A stretch of DNA of 64,000 bases from contig NZ_JACEHH010000047.1 in NCBI RefSeq assembly GCF_014154935.1, positions 1 to 64,000 on the forward strand, in the 5' to 3' direction. The position numbers were made by a program, and so were the translations under genes. Below are positions 10,301-19,155 of the stretch, piece after piece. The stretch's first letter is position 1, and every line of letters begins with the position of its first letter. The notes under the pieces are model-generated. The model saw only the letters and a list, made by a program, of their open reading frames with translations. It was not told the DNA's origin and did not search any database. The DNA is from Stieleria mannarensis. GTDB taxonomy: Bacteria > Planctomycetota > Planctomycetia > Pirellulales > Pirellulaceae.

Positions 10301-13269
10301 GCGCTGCGTGTGCCGGCGGCGTCGGAGGAGAGGTTGATCGTGTCCAGACCAGCGCCGGCGAAGATGTCGGTCGCACTGTCGGTTCCGGTGGCGCGCACGT
10401 TGATGACGTCGGAGTCATCACCGGTGTCGATGTTGGTCGCCGAAAGTCCGCCGCTGCCGGCCAACGTGACCACATCGTCGCCGCCCTCGGTGTCGATCGC
10501 CAGTCCGCTTTCGACGCCGGTCGTGGTGACCGTGACATCGTCGTCGCCGCTGCCGGTGGTCACCCGCGTCACGCTGGCGTCGACCACGCCGGGCGTTCCC
10601 GTCGTGCCGGTGCCCAGCACGTTGACGGTGTCGTTGTCGGCGCCCGAATCGATGACCAGAACACTTTCTGTTCCCGTGGTGGTGACGGTGATGGTGTCGC
10701 CGCCGGCGTAGGTATTGAGGGTCGTCCGTGTGCGATCGACGGTATCGGTGATGGTGACGATGTCGTCGCCGGAGCCGGTTTCCAGGTTCAACGTCTCGAT
10801 CGTGTCATAGGTCAGCACGCCGATCGGTCCGCTGCGCGTCAACGTGGTGGTGTCCAGCGTGTAGGTTTGCGCGACGGCGTTGCCCTCGTCACTGATGTTC
10901 AATTCGTCGCCGAGTTCATAGCTTTGCGTGACGGTGATGGTTTTGGCGGTCACGGTTTCGGTGATTCCCGGCGCGGCGATGCCGGGATCTTGGCCATAGA
11001 CGCAGACGTCGCCCAGAATGAAATCGAGCACGCCGGAGGGGTTGCCACGCATGATGGCGCGATCGGCACTGGGCGAGCCGGCGGCGTCGGAGGAGACGTT
11101 GATGGTGTCCAGTCCGGCGCCGGCGAAGATGTCGGTCGCACTGTCGGTTCCGGTGGCCCGGACGTTGATGACGTCGGAGTCATCACCGGTGTCGATGTTG
11201 GTCGCCGAAAGTCCGCCGCTGCCGGCCAACGTGACCACATCGTCGCCGCCATCGGTGTCGATCGCCAGTCCGCTTTCGACGCCGGTCGTGGTGACCGTCA
11301 CGTCGTCATCGCCGCTGCCGGTGGTCACCCGCGTCACGCTGGCGTCGACCACGCCGGGCGTTCCCGTGGTGCCGGTGCCCAGCACGTTGACGGTGTCGTT
11401 GTCGGCGCCCGAATCGACCAGCAGTGCACTTTCCAGGCCGGTGGTGGTGACAGTGACGGTGTCCGCGCCGGCGTAGGTATTGAGGGTCGTCCGAGTTCGG
11501 TCGCCGGTGGTGGTGATGGTGACGCCGTCATTGTCGCTGCCGGTATCAAGCGTCAGCGATTCGATGCCGCTGTAGGTCAAACTGCCGGCAAAACCGGACG
11601 ACGCGAGCGTGGAGTCGGTCAGTGTGTACGTTTCGGCGGCGACGCTTGTGCTGTCTGAAACATTCAGTTCGTCGCCATGTTCCAGCGTGGCATCGACGGT
11701 GATCGCTTTAGCGGTCACGCTATCGGTGGTTGTCGGCAGGGCTTCATTCGCTCCGCCACCGATCACCAGCGTGCCATCGATCGCGTCCAACGAACCCAGA
11801 CCGACGTTGAGGATGTCATTGCCGACGCCACCGTTGAGAGTGGCCGTCAGCGTCGCTCGTACGTCGGCAATATTGATGGTGTCGCTGGCGTCGTCGCCAT
11901 TGACGTTCAAAACCGGGAAAGCAGACAGACTGTCGCGATCCAAAATCTCGATGACGTCATCCCCGGTTCCCGCGTTGATGGTCAACGAGTTGGTAGGGTT
12001 CAAGAAGTCGACCAATTCGCCCAAGGTGGAATCGATTCGATTGACGTTGTCGGCGGCGACCGCGTCATCCGACAGCGTGATCGTCTCGGCGCCGCCGGTG
12101 AAGGTAAAGACGCGATCGACGGCGCTCAGGTTGTCGATGATCGGCTCCAGCCCGGTGTAGGTGATCATTCCGGAGGTCAACGGATCAAAGTCGATCGAAA
12201 TCGATCCGCCCATCTGGTCGTTGACCGGAGGGGCAAAGCTGTGATTGACACCGAGCGTGGCGGCGTTGACCAGACGCAGCGCGTCGCCGGGCACGCCTGG
12301 GTTGTTAGGGTCGTTCAGTGGATCGGCGCCGTCAAAGAAGATCGGGGTTTCGATCGTTCCGCCGCTGTAATCGATGGTCAGCGTGTCCCGATCGGTGCTG
12401 CCCTGGACGGCGATGTTGGCGATCGTTGCGATCGGGACGCGGCTGAGCATGGTGCCGCTGCCGGTTTCGTTGACGCGCAGGTCGGCGCCGTCGATCACCA
12501 TCGTGTAGTCATCGTCGGCACCGTCGGAGACGGATGGGAAAATGAACAGGTCGCTGATGTCGATCGACGCTGAGTCGGTGGAGGTCAGGCCGTCGGTATC
12601 GGTCACGGTCAGATCGATCGTGTGCGAGCCGACGCCGATGTGGTCGATCACGGTCATCCAAGGAATTGCCGCGACCGGATTGTTGGTGGTGAAATCAGCG
12701 GTGCCGTCCTGGTCCAGGTCCCAGGCGTACGTCAGTGCATCTCCGGTATCGGGATCGGCCGTCCCGCTGGCGTCGACGTTGATCGTCAGCCCGGCGTCGA
12801 TCGCATAGGGGCCGCCCGCTTCGGCGACCGGAGTTTCATTGACGTTGTCCACGGTGACTTGAAGCGATTGCGTGTCAAAATTTGAATCGCTGTCGGTGAC
12901 CGTCACATCGACGTCATACACATTGTCTTGACCGTCGTCGGCGGGCAGTTCGAAATCAGGTGCGGCCAGGAATTGCAAAACACCCGAGTTGGCATCGATG
13001 CTGAATAGGCTCTGATCCGCACCTCCGCTGATCGAGTAGGTCAGTCCGCTGCCCTCGGAGTCCAGATCATCGGTCGATTGAACGTCGATCGCCAGCGGCT
13101 GATTCTCGTCCACCGTGACCGTGTCGGGCGACGTGATGACCGCCAAAAGGCGGCGATTTTCTAGCGATTCGACCAATCCGCGGCGACGTCGGCTCCGTTT
13201 GCGGGCGTTGGTTCGGCGCGGGCGTTTAGAAATCGAGCCGAGCAGACGTTGTGGCCAGTGTCGCGACAT
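7321..13269 (-). CDS. Giant LEPR-XLL surface protein with cadherin-like, RTX and dockerin repeats
   Basis: The 1982-residue protein begins with an Arg-rich segment and the LEPR-XLL-like motif SLENRRLLA (residues 35-43) found at the N terminus of many planctomycete secreted giants. Next come a cadherin-like region (TVTVDENQ to about residue 140), a PKD-like region (GGPYAIDAG, DLDQDGTADF), and more than 1400 residues of acidic TVTTTG / DTGDDSDVINV repeats. Near residue 1720 is an RTX-type calcium cluster (GGPGKDFLFGGDGNDVLL) and at about 1870-1945 a type I dockerin pair (DVNQDGILSARDALVVINH and DVNGNGAIEPSDALMVINA). It is presumably exported and calcium-stabilised; its binding partner is unknown. 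Long antisense frames across it are by-products of the repeats. Confidence 0.88.
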   Translation of the reverse strand: MSRHWPQRLLGSISKRPRRTNARKRSRRRRGLVESLENRRLLAVITSPDTVTVDENQPLAIDVQSTDDLDSEGSGLTYSISGGADQSLFSIDANSGVLQFLAAPDFELPADDGQDNVYDVDVTVTDSDSNFDTQSLQVTVDNVNETPVAEAGGPYAIDAGLTINVDASGTADPDTGDALTYAWDLDQDGTADFTTNNPVAAIPWMTVIDHIGVGSHTIDLTVTDTDGLTSTDSASIDISDLFIFPSVSDGADDDYTMVIDGADLRVNETGSGTMLSRVPIATIANIAVQGSTDRDTLTIDYSGGTIETPIFFDGADPLNDPNNPGVPGDALRLVNAATLGVNHSFAPPVNDQMGGSISIDFDPLTSGMITYTGLEPIIDNLSAVDRVFTFTGGAETITLSDDAVAADNVNRIDSTLGELVDFLNPTNSLTINAGTGDDVIEILDRDSLSAFPVLNVNGDDASDTINIADVRATLTATLNGGVGNDILNVGLGSLDAIDGTLVIGGGANEALPTTTDSVTAKAITVDATLEHGDELNVSDSTSVAAETYTLTDSTLASSGFAGSLTYSGIESLTLDTGSDNDGVTITTTGDRTRTTLNTYAGADTVTVTTTGLESALLVDSGADNDTVNVLGTGTTGTPGVVDASVTRVTTGSGDDDVTVTTTGVESGLAIDTDGGDDVVTLAGSGGLSATNIDTGDDSDVINVRATGTDSATDIFAGAGLDTINVSSDAAGSPSADRAIMRGNPSGVLDFILGDVCVYGQDPGIAAPGITETVTAKTITVTQSYELGDELNISDEGNAVAQTYTLDTTTLTRSGPIGVLTYDTIETLNLETGSGDDIVTITDTVDRTRTTLNTYAGGDTITVTTTGTESVLVIDSGADNDTVNVLGTGTTGTPGVVDASVTRVTTGSGDDDVTVTTTGVESGLAIDTEGGDDVVTLAGSGGLSATNIDTGDDSDVINVRATGTDSATDIFAGAGLDTINLSSDAAGTRSADRDIMRGNPAGVLDDLLGDICVYGQAPLPTTPGITESVAVKTTTPTPITVTQSYELGDELNVSDEGNPVGHSYTLDATVTPDATRLTRVGLSGVLTYETIETMNLETGSGTDDVTIISTKDRTRTTINTYAGADTIDVMTTGDESVLVVDSGTEADTVTVHDTGTTGTPGVFDASVTRVTTGEGADTVTVTTTGVESGLAIDTGIGDDTTTVTNTGMNSATAILLGEGADVANIRGTATGSGLDINGGDGNDTFNITSTADGAPAPGMPDGNLFGNLDAILGDICVFGEGHDATSTPESVSGRQTIGSDVTVTTTVESGDTLNVSDELSLTAQSYAVSATTVRRGTGGTVTYETTETLNLRTSRGDSTVTVASTADATTFHLDTFLGSDVVTISNTGDGSINRISTADGVDDVTIDSTGDITPTGHSSVTLVSTGAANDTVSVNSLGDQAGLQIETDTGGDTVTLGVEIAAPPRTGSAVVVVSAGDDDDTLNVDEVFLNTVVDLSGDAGEDSFHLTAAGSDAAGYLDRLNNDPLGSDAVAATRQLFLDGGDNAAGTRTVFQGVVNNAEFPDEQTVTGVAVGDQVFVNASSATDALDLRYVITAAAQGVLATTTPSSPRATTGNEVFETLGIESVDITSGSANDLLTVTSDVTIDVNLTEHLIDFDGGGGDDKFEIVGTSGSDLITVGTDDTPNDQPFEIDNVEFIRIDGNEGDDQISTQTPALGTLTGGLGSDTLYGGFDQDLLTGGPGKDFLFGGDGNDVLLSDQAFGTDSIVFAEGEVLNGGSQSSLTPGDVCIQVGVDAFRDCEVIGDGGGTKDVLTWLRAIIIPPDAVSFSAMNSPILVPFAPVRDTPAPLLAVTEPSQIPSVVATTSNPPPVVTPQGFAATDVNQDGILSARDALVVINHVARSQNSSASGEQTLSEGDRAKDVNGNGAIEPSDALMVINAIARQSSSVAEGERPLASDWIPAVDSVFGQGDDERFLEDLWLEIGAR
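10200..11500 (-). repeat. Intragenic 765-bp near-identical tandem duplication
   Basis: Within the giant LEPR-XLL gene, segments such as AAGATGTCGGTCGCACTGTC recur at 10361 and 11126, a spacing of 765 bases (255 codons). The surrounding several hundred bases are almost identical apart from scattered changes. A third, more diverged copy is recognisable around 9430-9990. This indicates recent in-frame duplication of a 255-residue unit. Confidence 0.88.
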
Positions 13270-13633
13270 GACGGAACCTGGAGGACCTGATGGCGTGGAG
13301 GTGAATTAATGTCGATCACTCGGAAGTGTGTGGCTTCCACTAACGTCGACCGGATTGGGTGGAGACTCTGGGGCGAAACAACGAATTTGATCCCCTATTC
13401 GATCCGCTTCTCTCACCCCCGAGTAAAATCACCCCGCCGCGAAAAACAAGCCAACACTCACAAAAGGACCAACTTGCCTGATTTCCGCCGATTCTCAGCT
13501 GCCTTCCCGCTTCAGACGCTTAAAATCGGTGGCGGAGATTGGTGGCACTCAACAACGCTTGAAAGCACACGTTAAGCTGGTATCACAGGGTTGGCCCCGA
13601 TTTCGAAAGACCCGCCTGACTTGACCCCCTCTT
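13270..13633. other. Divergent intergenic region, no gene seen
   Basis: About 364 bases separate the start of the minus-strand LEPR-XLL gene from the plus-strand kinase gene, so promoters for both should lie here. An 88-codon frame (13309-13575) crosses it, but its translation has no recognisable features. No clear promoter, operator or hairpin could be assigned by eye. Confidence 0.5.
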
Positions 13634-16600
13634 ATGAGTAACGCTCCTCCCGTCGAATTCCATCCTGGGATGGAAGTTGTCCCGGGCTATACCCTGATCG
13701 CTCCCCTCGGCAGCGGGATGGCGGGAGACGTGTGGCAGGCCCAGGCTGCCGGCGGGATCAAGGTCGCACTAAAAGTGGTGCGCAACTTGAAGGATTTGGG
13801 CGGCCGCAAGGAGCTCAAGGCACTCAAAACGATCCGCGATGTGCACCATCCCAACCTGTGCCCCTTGTTCGGATTTTGGACCAAGGACGCTGATGGGCGC
13901 GTACTCGCTGACGGCGAAACCGAGGAACTGACGCTCGATTCGATCAGCGGTGTGGGAGTCGGAGTGGGCCCCGGTCAGGCTCGCGCTGGGCAAAAGTCTC
14001 CGGGGCAACACGCACCGGGACAGGGGCCCCCCGCACCGCCGGCGACGGACGCCACGACGGACACCCAGAGCGACAAGATGGCGGAAATGGGCGACACGAT
14101 GGCGATCGGGAGCGGAATGCCGTATTCCCCGCCCGCGGTGGAGCCGTCGTCCGAAACGCCGGTTCCGACGGAGCCTGCCAAGCCCAAGGTCACCGCCGAA
14201 CAGCTGATCGTGGTGATGGGGTTGGGCGACTGCACGCTTTATGATCGTTTGAAATTCGTGCGTCAGGATGCGGGTTTGGGGCCCGATGCCTACGACACCC
14301 CGTACGGATTGGACGCGGCCGAAACGGTGCGTTACCTGCGCGCGTCGGCCAGTGCGATCGACTTGCTCAACCAAGAGCATCAGATCTATCACTGTGATAT
14401 CAAACCCCAGAATATCCTGCTGGTCGGCGGCGAGGCTCAAGTGTGTGACTTTGGGCTCGCCAAGCAGATGGAAGGCGACATGCGTCAGACGCAGCAGGCC
14501 TTTGCGACACCGGCCTACGCGCCGCCGGAAGTGCTGCACAACGAGGGCTACAGCCGCCAGGTCGATCAGTACTCGCTGGCGGTCACCTATTACGAGCTTC
14601 GCACCGGTCTGCTTCCGTTTGACATCACCACGCACGCCAGCATGTTGGTGGCAAAGTCGACGGGAAAGCTGAACCTCGACGCGCTCACGCCACCGGAACG
14701 AAAGGTCTTGCAAAAGGCACTTCGCCGGGTGCCGAGTGAGCGATACGGTTCGTGCACCGAATTCGTCAACGCGATCGCCGTCGCATCGGGGGTCGAAAAA
14801 AGTGGCGGCATCACGATCGGCCGGATCATCACCGCGGTGGCCGTCTTGCTCGTGACGGTGGGACTGGGCATCGGTGTGTGGAGCGTGACCCATCCGGAGA
14901 GCTTCAACGCGTTTTTCTATCGCAGCGAAATCGAGGTCGCGGAACGTCTTGCCACGGAGCGCTCGAGTTATGAAGTCGCCGGGCCGATGACGTTCGAACA
15001 ATCACACGTTTCGCTGACACAAGTGATGCATCGTTCGGCGCAAATCTCGCAACAATCCGAAGGGGAATTGAAGGACCAAGCCGATGCCCTGTTTGCCGAC
15101 GCGGCGACGCGGTTGATCGGCAAGATCCACACCGTGCTGAAACAGTACGAAACCAGGCCGGGAGCGGTCGTCACGACGGAGGAAAGCCAGGCGTTGGCGA
15201 CCTGTCTTGCTGAGCTCTCGCTGGAACCGACCGAATCAAACAACGCCATTCTTGGTGGGCTAGAAAGTTGGCGGGGCACCAACGACGCACTGCTGCAAAA
15301 CGCCTGTAAAGAATACCTGTCGCTCTATCATGCCGCCGTCGTCCGCTGTGGTTTGTTGCTCGATTCGAATTCGACCGATGAATCCCGGCAACCGACTGAC
15401 GTGGCGAGGGCCGAACACGTGGACGCGCTGCGCCGATCGCTCGATGAGCGTCCAGGCGATTTTTCGCAGGGATCGATCGATTTGACACTGGCGTCCCTGC
15501 TGCCGGTGTTGGCGACCATGCCGGCCGAAGAGATCAAAACGTGGACGGCCGAGCAGTGGCTGGATGAAACGCGACTGAGCGATCTGATTCGAGCCGAATT
15601 GGTTGTCCGTCAATTCGGTCCGAATGCGTTGTATGCCAATCGTTGGGCCGAAATTCGTGAAAGATTCACTTTGGCTGTCGAGCCGGCGGTGACCGGGACG
15701 GCAACAACCGTGGGTTCAATCGCCCCATCAACCAAACAACGTGTTCTGGACGGTTTTCCAGATCTGCGGACGGAAAAACAAATCGCCCAGCTGCGGACCG
15801 CGGTCCAGCAATCCGAGTGGAGCCAAGTCGATCGTTTGATTGAACAATTGCGCAGCGCGTCGGCGATCAACGCCGAACAGAAAGCGGTCCTGGCCGCTGT
15901 CGATGCCATGGCACAACATCGCTCGGCGGACAATGCCTTGGAATTGACGCTGACGTCGATCAACCAAACGGGCATCCCACCGAATCGATTGCGGCACTTG
16001 CGCATGCAACCGTTGCTGGCAAGCTACATGCGCGAAATCGCGAGCCGCATCGTCGCTGACCCTGACGACCGCTCCACGCGTTTTTACACCCAGATCAACA
16101 GCGCCCGATGGGTGCAAGACAAACTCCAGATGTCGGTTCCGGAGGAATTCGTGGCCGCGACCGCGATTTCGTTGCTGCGTGAGAGCCCGGAATTGATTTC
16201 CGATCCTGCCGGGCAAGCCCCGTTGGGGTTGGACCTGGACGCGTGGTTAAAACAGATCGATGAATCGGCAACGTCAGCCGAATTGTCGGCCGCCATCCGC
16301 ATCGAACGTGAAATCGCCAGCGAGCCGGCGAATCCATCCGTCGTGTCCGCTGCGGCGGAAAGGTTGCAATCGTCCCAGCACAACTATCTGGGAAAGATTT
16401 CCAAGGACTATGCCAATTATCTGTTGGCGTGCGCGGCCTGTCTTCAAAACCAAGACATCGGGCCCCTGGCTGACAAACTCGCCACGGCATCACGAGAGTC
16501 GATCCAGGCATTGGGCCCGACGCGGTTGTATTTGGGGACGGACATGCTGGTCCGCCACGCGATCGCGTCATCTGGTATCGCTGATGACGAAGTCGTGTCG

Positions 16601-18964
16601 CTGCGTTATTCCCAGGGGTCTGCAAACGCATCTGACGTCAGCCGGTCCCGATCGTATTTGAAGCTGGCCGAGACGCTGGTTCGATCGACCGACCAGGGGG
16701 CTCCCACCGCACTGGAACGCGAACTGTTTCTCCAGGCGGTCGCCAGCGGTGGCGCCCAGGCCAGCCGAATCGCGATCCCGCGACTGGTCCAAGAGCGGTT
16801 GGATTCGGCCGAGACGACCACGGAACTGTCCACGCAAACCCTCAAGGCGCTGCATCGGATCGGCATCGGAATGCGGCAAGCGGCGCGGGATCCCCAGGAG
16901 CGACAGGACATCGCGCTGCGTTATCTGCTGCGACCTTCACGAGCTTTGTTGGAGCGGTTCGGACGTGATCGATTCGGCCCCCGAACCGGTGATTCCAACG
17001 CCAAGGGGGTTCTGGTGCGCATGGTTTTGTTGCCGACGGTCCGTGACGTCGTTTACGACGCGATGCGGTTCGCTGATGGGCAACTGCTGCCGAGCGGTTT
17101 CCAAAAAGAGTCTCCCTGGCCGGTCGACGAAGTCACCAAGCTTTGTCAGGTTGCCGCGGTAGCGTACCGGGATCCGATGACGCGGACGGAATTTCAAGAC
17201 AGAGACCTATACCGCCGCCAACGGGTCGCGATCTCCGCCATCGCCTCACAAGACGCGTCCTTGTCGCAGGCCGATGCCAGGGAGTTTTTGAGCGACGTGG
17301 CAATGGCGGCGGTCTCCATCCGCAGTTGCGACGGGCAGCAATTGTTGACGCTGGCCGACAAACTTGCCCGATCGGGACGGGCCACCGATGTCATTGAATT
17401 TATCCGCAGCGAAGGTTTTGAACGATTGGCCAACGCCAGCGAGACGCGTGCCCAACAGGGAGTGTTTCTAAAACAGGCGTTCGATGCCACCGAATCCGCA
17501 TTGTCGTTGATCCCGGATGACACCAATCAAACCGACCCGGACGCACAATTGTTGTATGAAGTTTCTGCCAAAAGCGCGGACCTGGGCGTGCGACTGGCGT
17601 TTCTGCAACAGCCGATCAGCGACAAGCTGGCCTACCTGAAACCTTCCCTCTCGCGGGCCGATCGCGCGCTCGAACTGTATCTCGACCAATGGGCCGAGGA
17701 AGTTCATTGCCCGATCGTTTCGGCTTACATCACCAAAGGAAACGTTTGCGAAGATATCGCCCACTATTGCTCCATCGGTGATGATGAAGCGTCGATCCGA
17801 CAACGCGATGAGCACTTTCGTCTGGCGATCGCAGCGTTCAAGCAAGCCAAAAACAAGAACGATCAAGACCTGAAGACGCGATTCTCGCTCGGGCGCTGTG
17901 AGTACCGCTGGGCGATCACGCTGGATGGCAGCGGCAAAGACGCTGTGCTGGCCGACGCGTCCAGATCGCTCGGCGACCCACCCGCTCATCTGGAAAACCT
18001 TGGCGAAGTCGAAGCCAACAAGGCTGCCGAGTGGTACGTCTGGAAAATCAATGTCCAGTGGGAACGCGGCAATCAGAACGACGCCTTGCAGCTGGCAATC
18101 GAGGCCGTCCAACTGGTCCGCGACCGGCTGGTGCGTATTCATATTCGCAGCGATCTGGCGCGGAAATGCGGCTGGGTGATGGCCAAGAGCGGACGATTGA
18201 ACGAAGCGATCGACTGTCTGCGAATCCTGGACGGCGAAGGTGAAGTGATGGATGTGATCCTGCGAATGGGATTGTTGTCAGACATCGCGTTCTTCGGCAA
18301 CAACCCCGACAAAGCACTGTTCACCGTCCCGCTGCGAGTGTTGCAGCAGCTCGAAAAATTGCGGACGCTGACCGATGACGACGACGCCACCTACGAACTG
18401 GCCAAAATCGCCACGCGCGCCGTTCGCGAACAATTGGCCAATCGGATTCGCAGCGTGCAACCCAAGACGTCCAGCACGCCCGAAGACCTGTCGATCGGTC
18501 CCCAAGCTTTGGACGCCCAGCTCGATCATCAAAGCGATGGCCGCTATCTGCAGCTTTCACGTGTCTTTCTGGAAGGTGATGCCGCGGCGCGGAGCGGTGA
18601 CGCCGACGCGATTTTCCGTTTCACCTGTGACCTCGCTTCGGTCGCCGATTCGATCCCCGAACCGCCGCTGTACGTCGAAGACCGCGATTACATCACCAAC
18701 AACCTGTGTCTGATGGTGCTGTATTGCTTGAATGACTGGCTCGACAAACTGGCACAACAAGACACGTTGGGAAAGAATCAGATGCAGCAACGTGCCAGGG
18801 ACGAGCTGTCAGAGGAAAAGCATGCCGCTGTCGTCAAATGCCTCGATTCTCTGAAGCAGAAGTTCTTGAACGCGCGAAATACTCGGTCTGCAAAGGTCGT
18901 CGGCGATGCGATCGAAATGGTCGACGATCTGGTGAAACAAGCACCGGAGCCTGCAGGGACGTGA
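13634..18964 (+). CDS. Giant membrane Ser/Thr protein kinase with long C-terminal helical region
   Basis: The 1776-residue protein has an N-terminal kinase domain: glycine loop LGSGMAGDVW (residues 25-34), Lys47 in VALKVV, catalytic loop YHCDIKPQN (HCD in place of HRD, Asp255), DFG at 272-274 and APPEV. A Pro/Gly-rich insert of about 95 residues (roughly 96-190) splits the N lobe from the hinge. One membrane segment follows at about 396-418 (IITAVAVLLVTVGLGIGVW). The remaining about 1350 residues are Ala/Leu/Arg-rich helices with TPR-like stretches near the end (AAEWYVWKINVQWERG), predicted to lie outside the cytoplasm. No ligand can be named. The start ATG 13634 lacks an obvious ribosome site, but the fold begins at once. 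Confidence 0.88.
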   Translation: MSNAPPVEFHPGMEVVPGYTLIAPLGSGMAGDVWQAQAAGGIKVALKVVRNLKDLGGRKELKALKTIRDVHHPNLCPLFGFWTKDADGRVLADGETEELTLDSISGVGVGVGPGQARAGQKSPGQHAPGQGPPAPPATDATTDTQSDKMAEMGDTMAIGSGMPYSPPAVEPSSETPVPTEPAKPKVTAEQLIVVMGLGDCTLYDRLKFVRQDAGLGPDAYDTPYGLDAAETVRYLRASASAIDLLNQEHQIYHCDIKPQNILLVGGEAQVCDFGLAKQMEGDMRQTQQAFATPAYAPPEVLHNEGYSRQVDQYSLAVTYYELRTGLLPFDITTHASMLVAKSTGKLNLDALTPPERKVLQKALRRVPSERYGSCTEFVNAIAVASGVEKSGGITIGRIITAVAVLLVTVGLGIGVWSVTHPESFNAFFYRSEIEVAERLATERSSYEVAGPMTFEQSHVSLTQVMHRSAQISQQSEGELKDQADALFADAATRLIGKIHTVLKQYETRPGAVVTTEESQALATCLAELSLEPTESNNAILGGLESWRGTNDALLQNACKEYLSLYHAAVVRCGLLLDSNSTDESRQPTDVARAEHVDALRRSLDERPGDFSQGSIDLTLASLLPVLATMPAEEIKTWTAEQWLDETRLSDLIRAELVVRQFGPNALYANRWAEIRERFTLAVEPAVTGTATTVGSIAPSTKQRVLDGFPDLRTEKQIAQLRTAVQQSEWSQVDRLIEQLRSASAINAEQKAVLAAVDAMAQHRSADNALELTLTSINQTGIPPNRLRHLRMQPLLASYMREIASRIVADPDDRSTRFYTQINSARWVQDKLQMSVPEEFVAATAISLLRESPELISDPAGQAPLGLDLDAWLKQIDESATSAELSAAIRIEREIASEPANPSVVSAAAERLQSSQHNYLGKISKDYANYLLACAACLQNQDIGPLADKLATASRESIQALGPTRLYLGTDMLVRHAIASSGIADDEVVSLRYSQGSANASDVSRSRSYLKLAETLVRSTDQGAPTALERELFLQAVASGGAQASRIAIPRLVQERLDSAETTTELSTQTLKALHRIGIGMRQAARDPQERQDIALRYLLRPSRALLERFGRDRFGPRTGDSNAKGVLVRMVLLPTVRDVVYDAMRFADGQLLPSGFQKESPWPVDEVTKLCQVAAVAYRDPMTRTEFQDRDLYRRQRVAISAIASQDASLSQADAREFLSDVAMAAVSIRSCDGQQLLTLADKLARSGRATDVIEFIRSEGFERLANASETRAQQGVFLKQAFDATESALSLIPDDTNQTDPDAQLLYEVSAKSADLGVRLAFLQQPISDKLAYLKPSLSRADRALELYLDQWAEEVHCPIVSAYITKGNVCEDIAHYCSIGDDEASIRQRDEHFRLAIAAFKQAKNKNDQDLKTRFSLGRCEYRWAITLDGSGKDAVLADASRSLGDPPAHLENLGEVEANKAAEWYVWKINVQWERGNQNDALQLAIEAVQLVRDRLVRIHIRSDLARKCGWVMAKSGRLNEAIDCLRILDGEGEVMDVILRMGLLSDIAFFGNNPDKALFTVPLRVLQQLEKLRTLTDDDDATYELAKIATRAVREQLANRIRSVQPKTSSTPEDLSIGPQALDAQLDHQSDGRYLQLSRVFLEGDAAARSGDADAIFRFTCDLASVADSIPEPPLYVEDRDYITNNLCLMVLYCLNDWLDKLAQQDTLGKNQMQQRARDELSEEKHAAVVKCLDSLKQKFLNARNTRSAKVVGDAIEMVDDLVKQAPEPAGT

Positions 18965-19020
18965 TCCAGGCCGTCTCCCCTTGCTGGTAGTTTGGGTGCG
19001 TTGGGCAGTTTCGAAGATTT

Positions 19021-19068
19021 GCCTAACATTTGCTTTAGGCATTTGGGGGTGACCGTCGATCTACCCCC
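19021..19068 (+). promoter_or_regulatory. Two consecutive stem-loops in the leader of the TonB-dependent receptor gene
   Basis: Hairpin 1 pairs GCCTAA (19021-19026) with TTAGGC (19035-19040). Hairpin 2 pairs GGGGGT (19045-19050) with ACCCCC (19063-19068). They lie between the kinase stop at 18964 and the receptor start at 19156. They could be a terminator for the kinase gene or a leader control element. No known riboswitch consensus was recognised and there is no U-tract. Confidence 0.45.
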
Positions 19069-19155
19069 ATAAAGGCTGGTTGCGCGGACGAATCAAGGAC
19101 GAGACGTCAGAATCGATCGATCTCCCATAAAAACTGCTTGTTGACAGGGAATGCA

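Noticed and set aside
9817-11658. Plus-strand 613-codon frame with repeated peptides
   Set aside because: The peptide repeats mirror the 765-bp duplication of the true minus-strand gene and show no start signal or domain.
13309-13575. Small plus-strand frame (88 codons) in the divergent gap
   Set aside because: There is no ribosome site, signal or recognisable motif, and its position between two divergent genes is better explained as promoter DNA.
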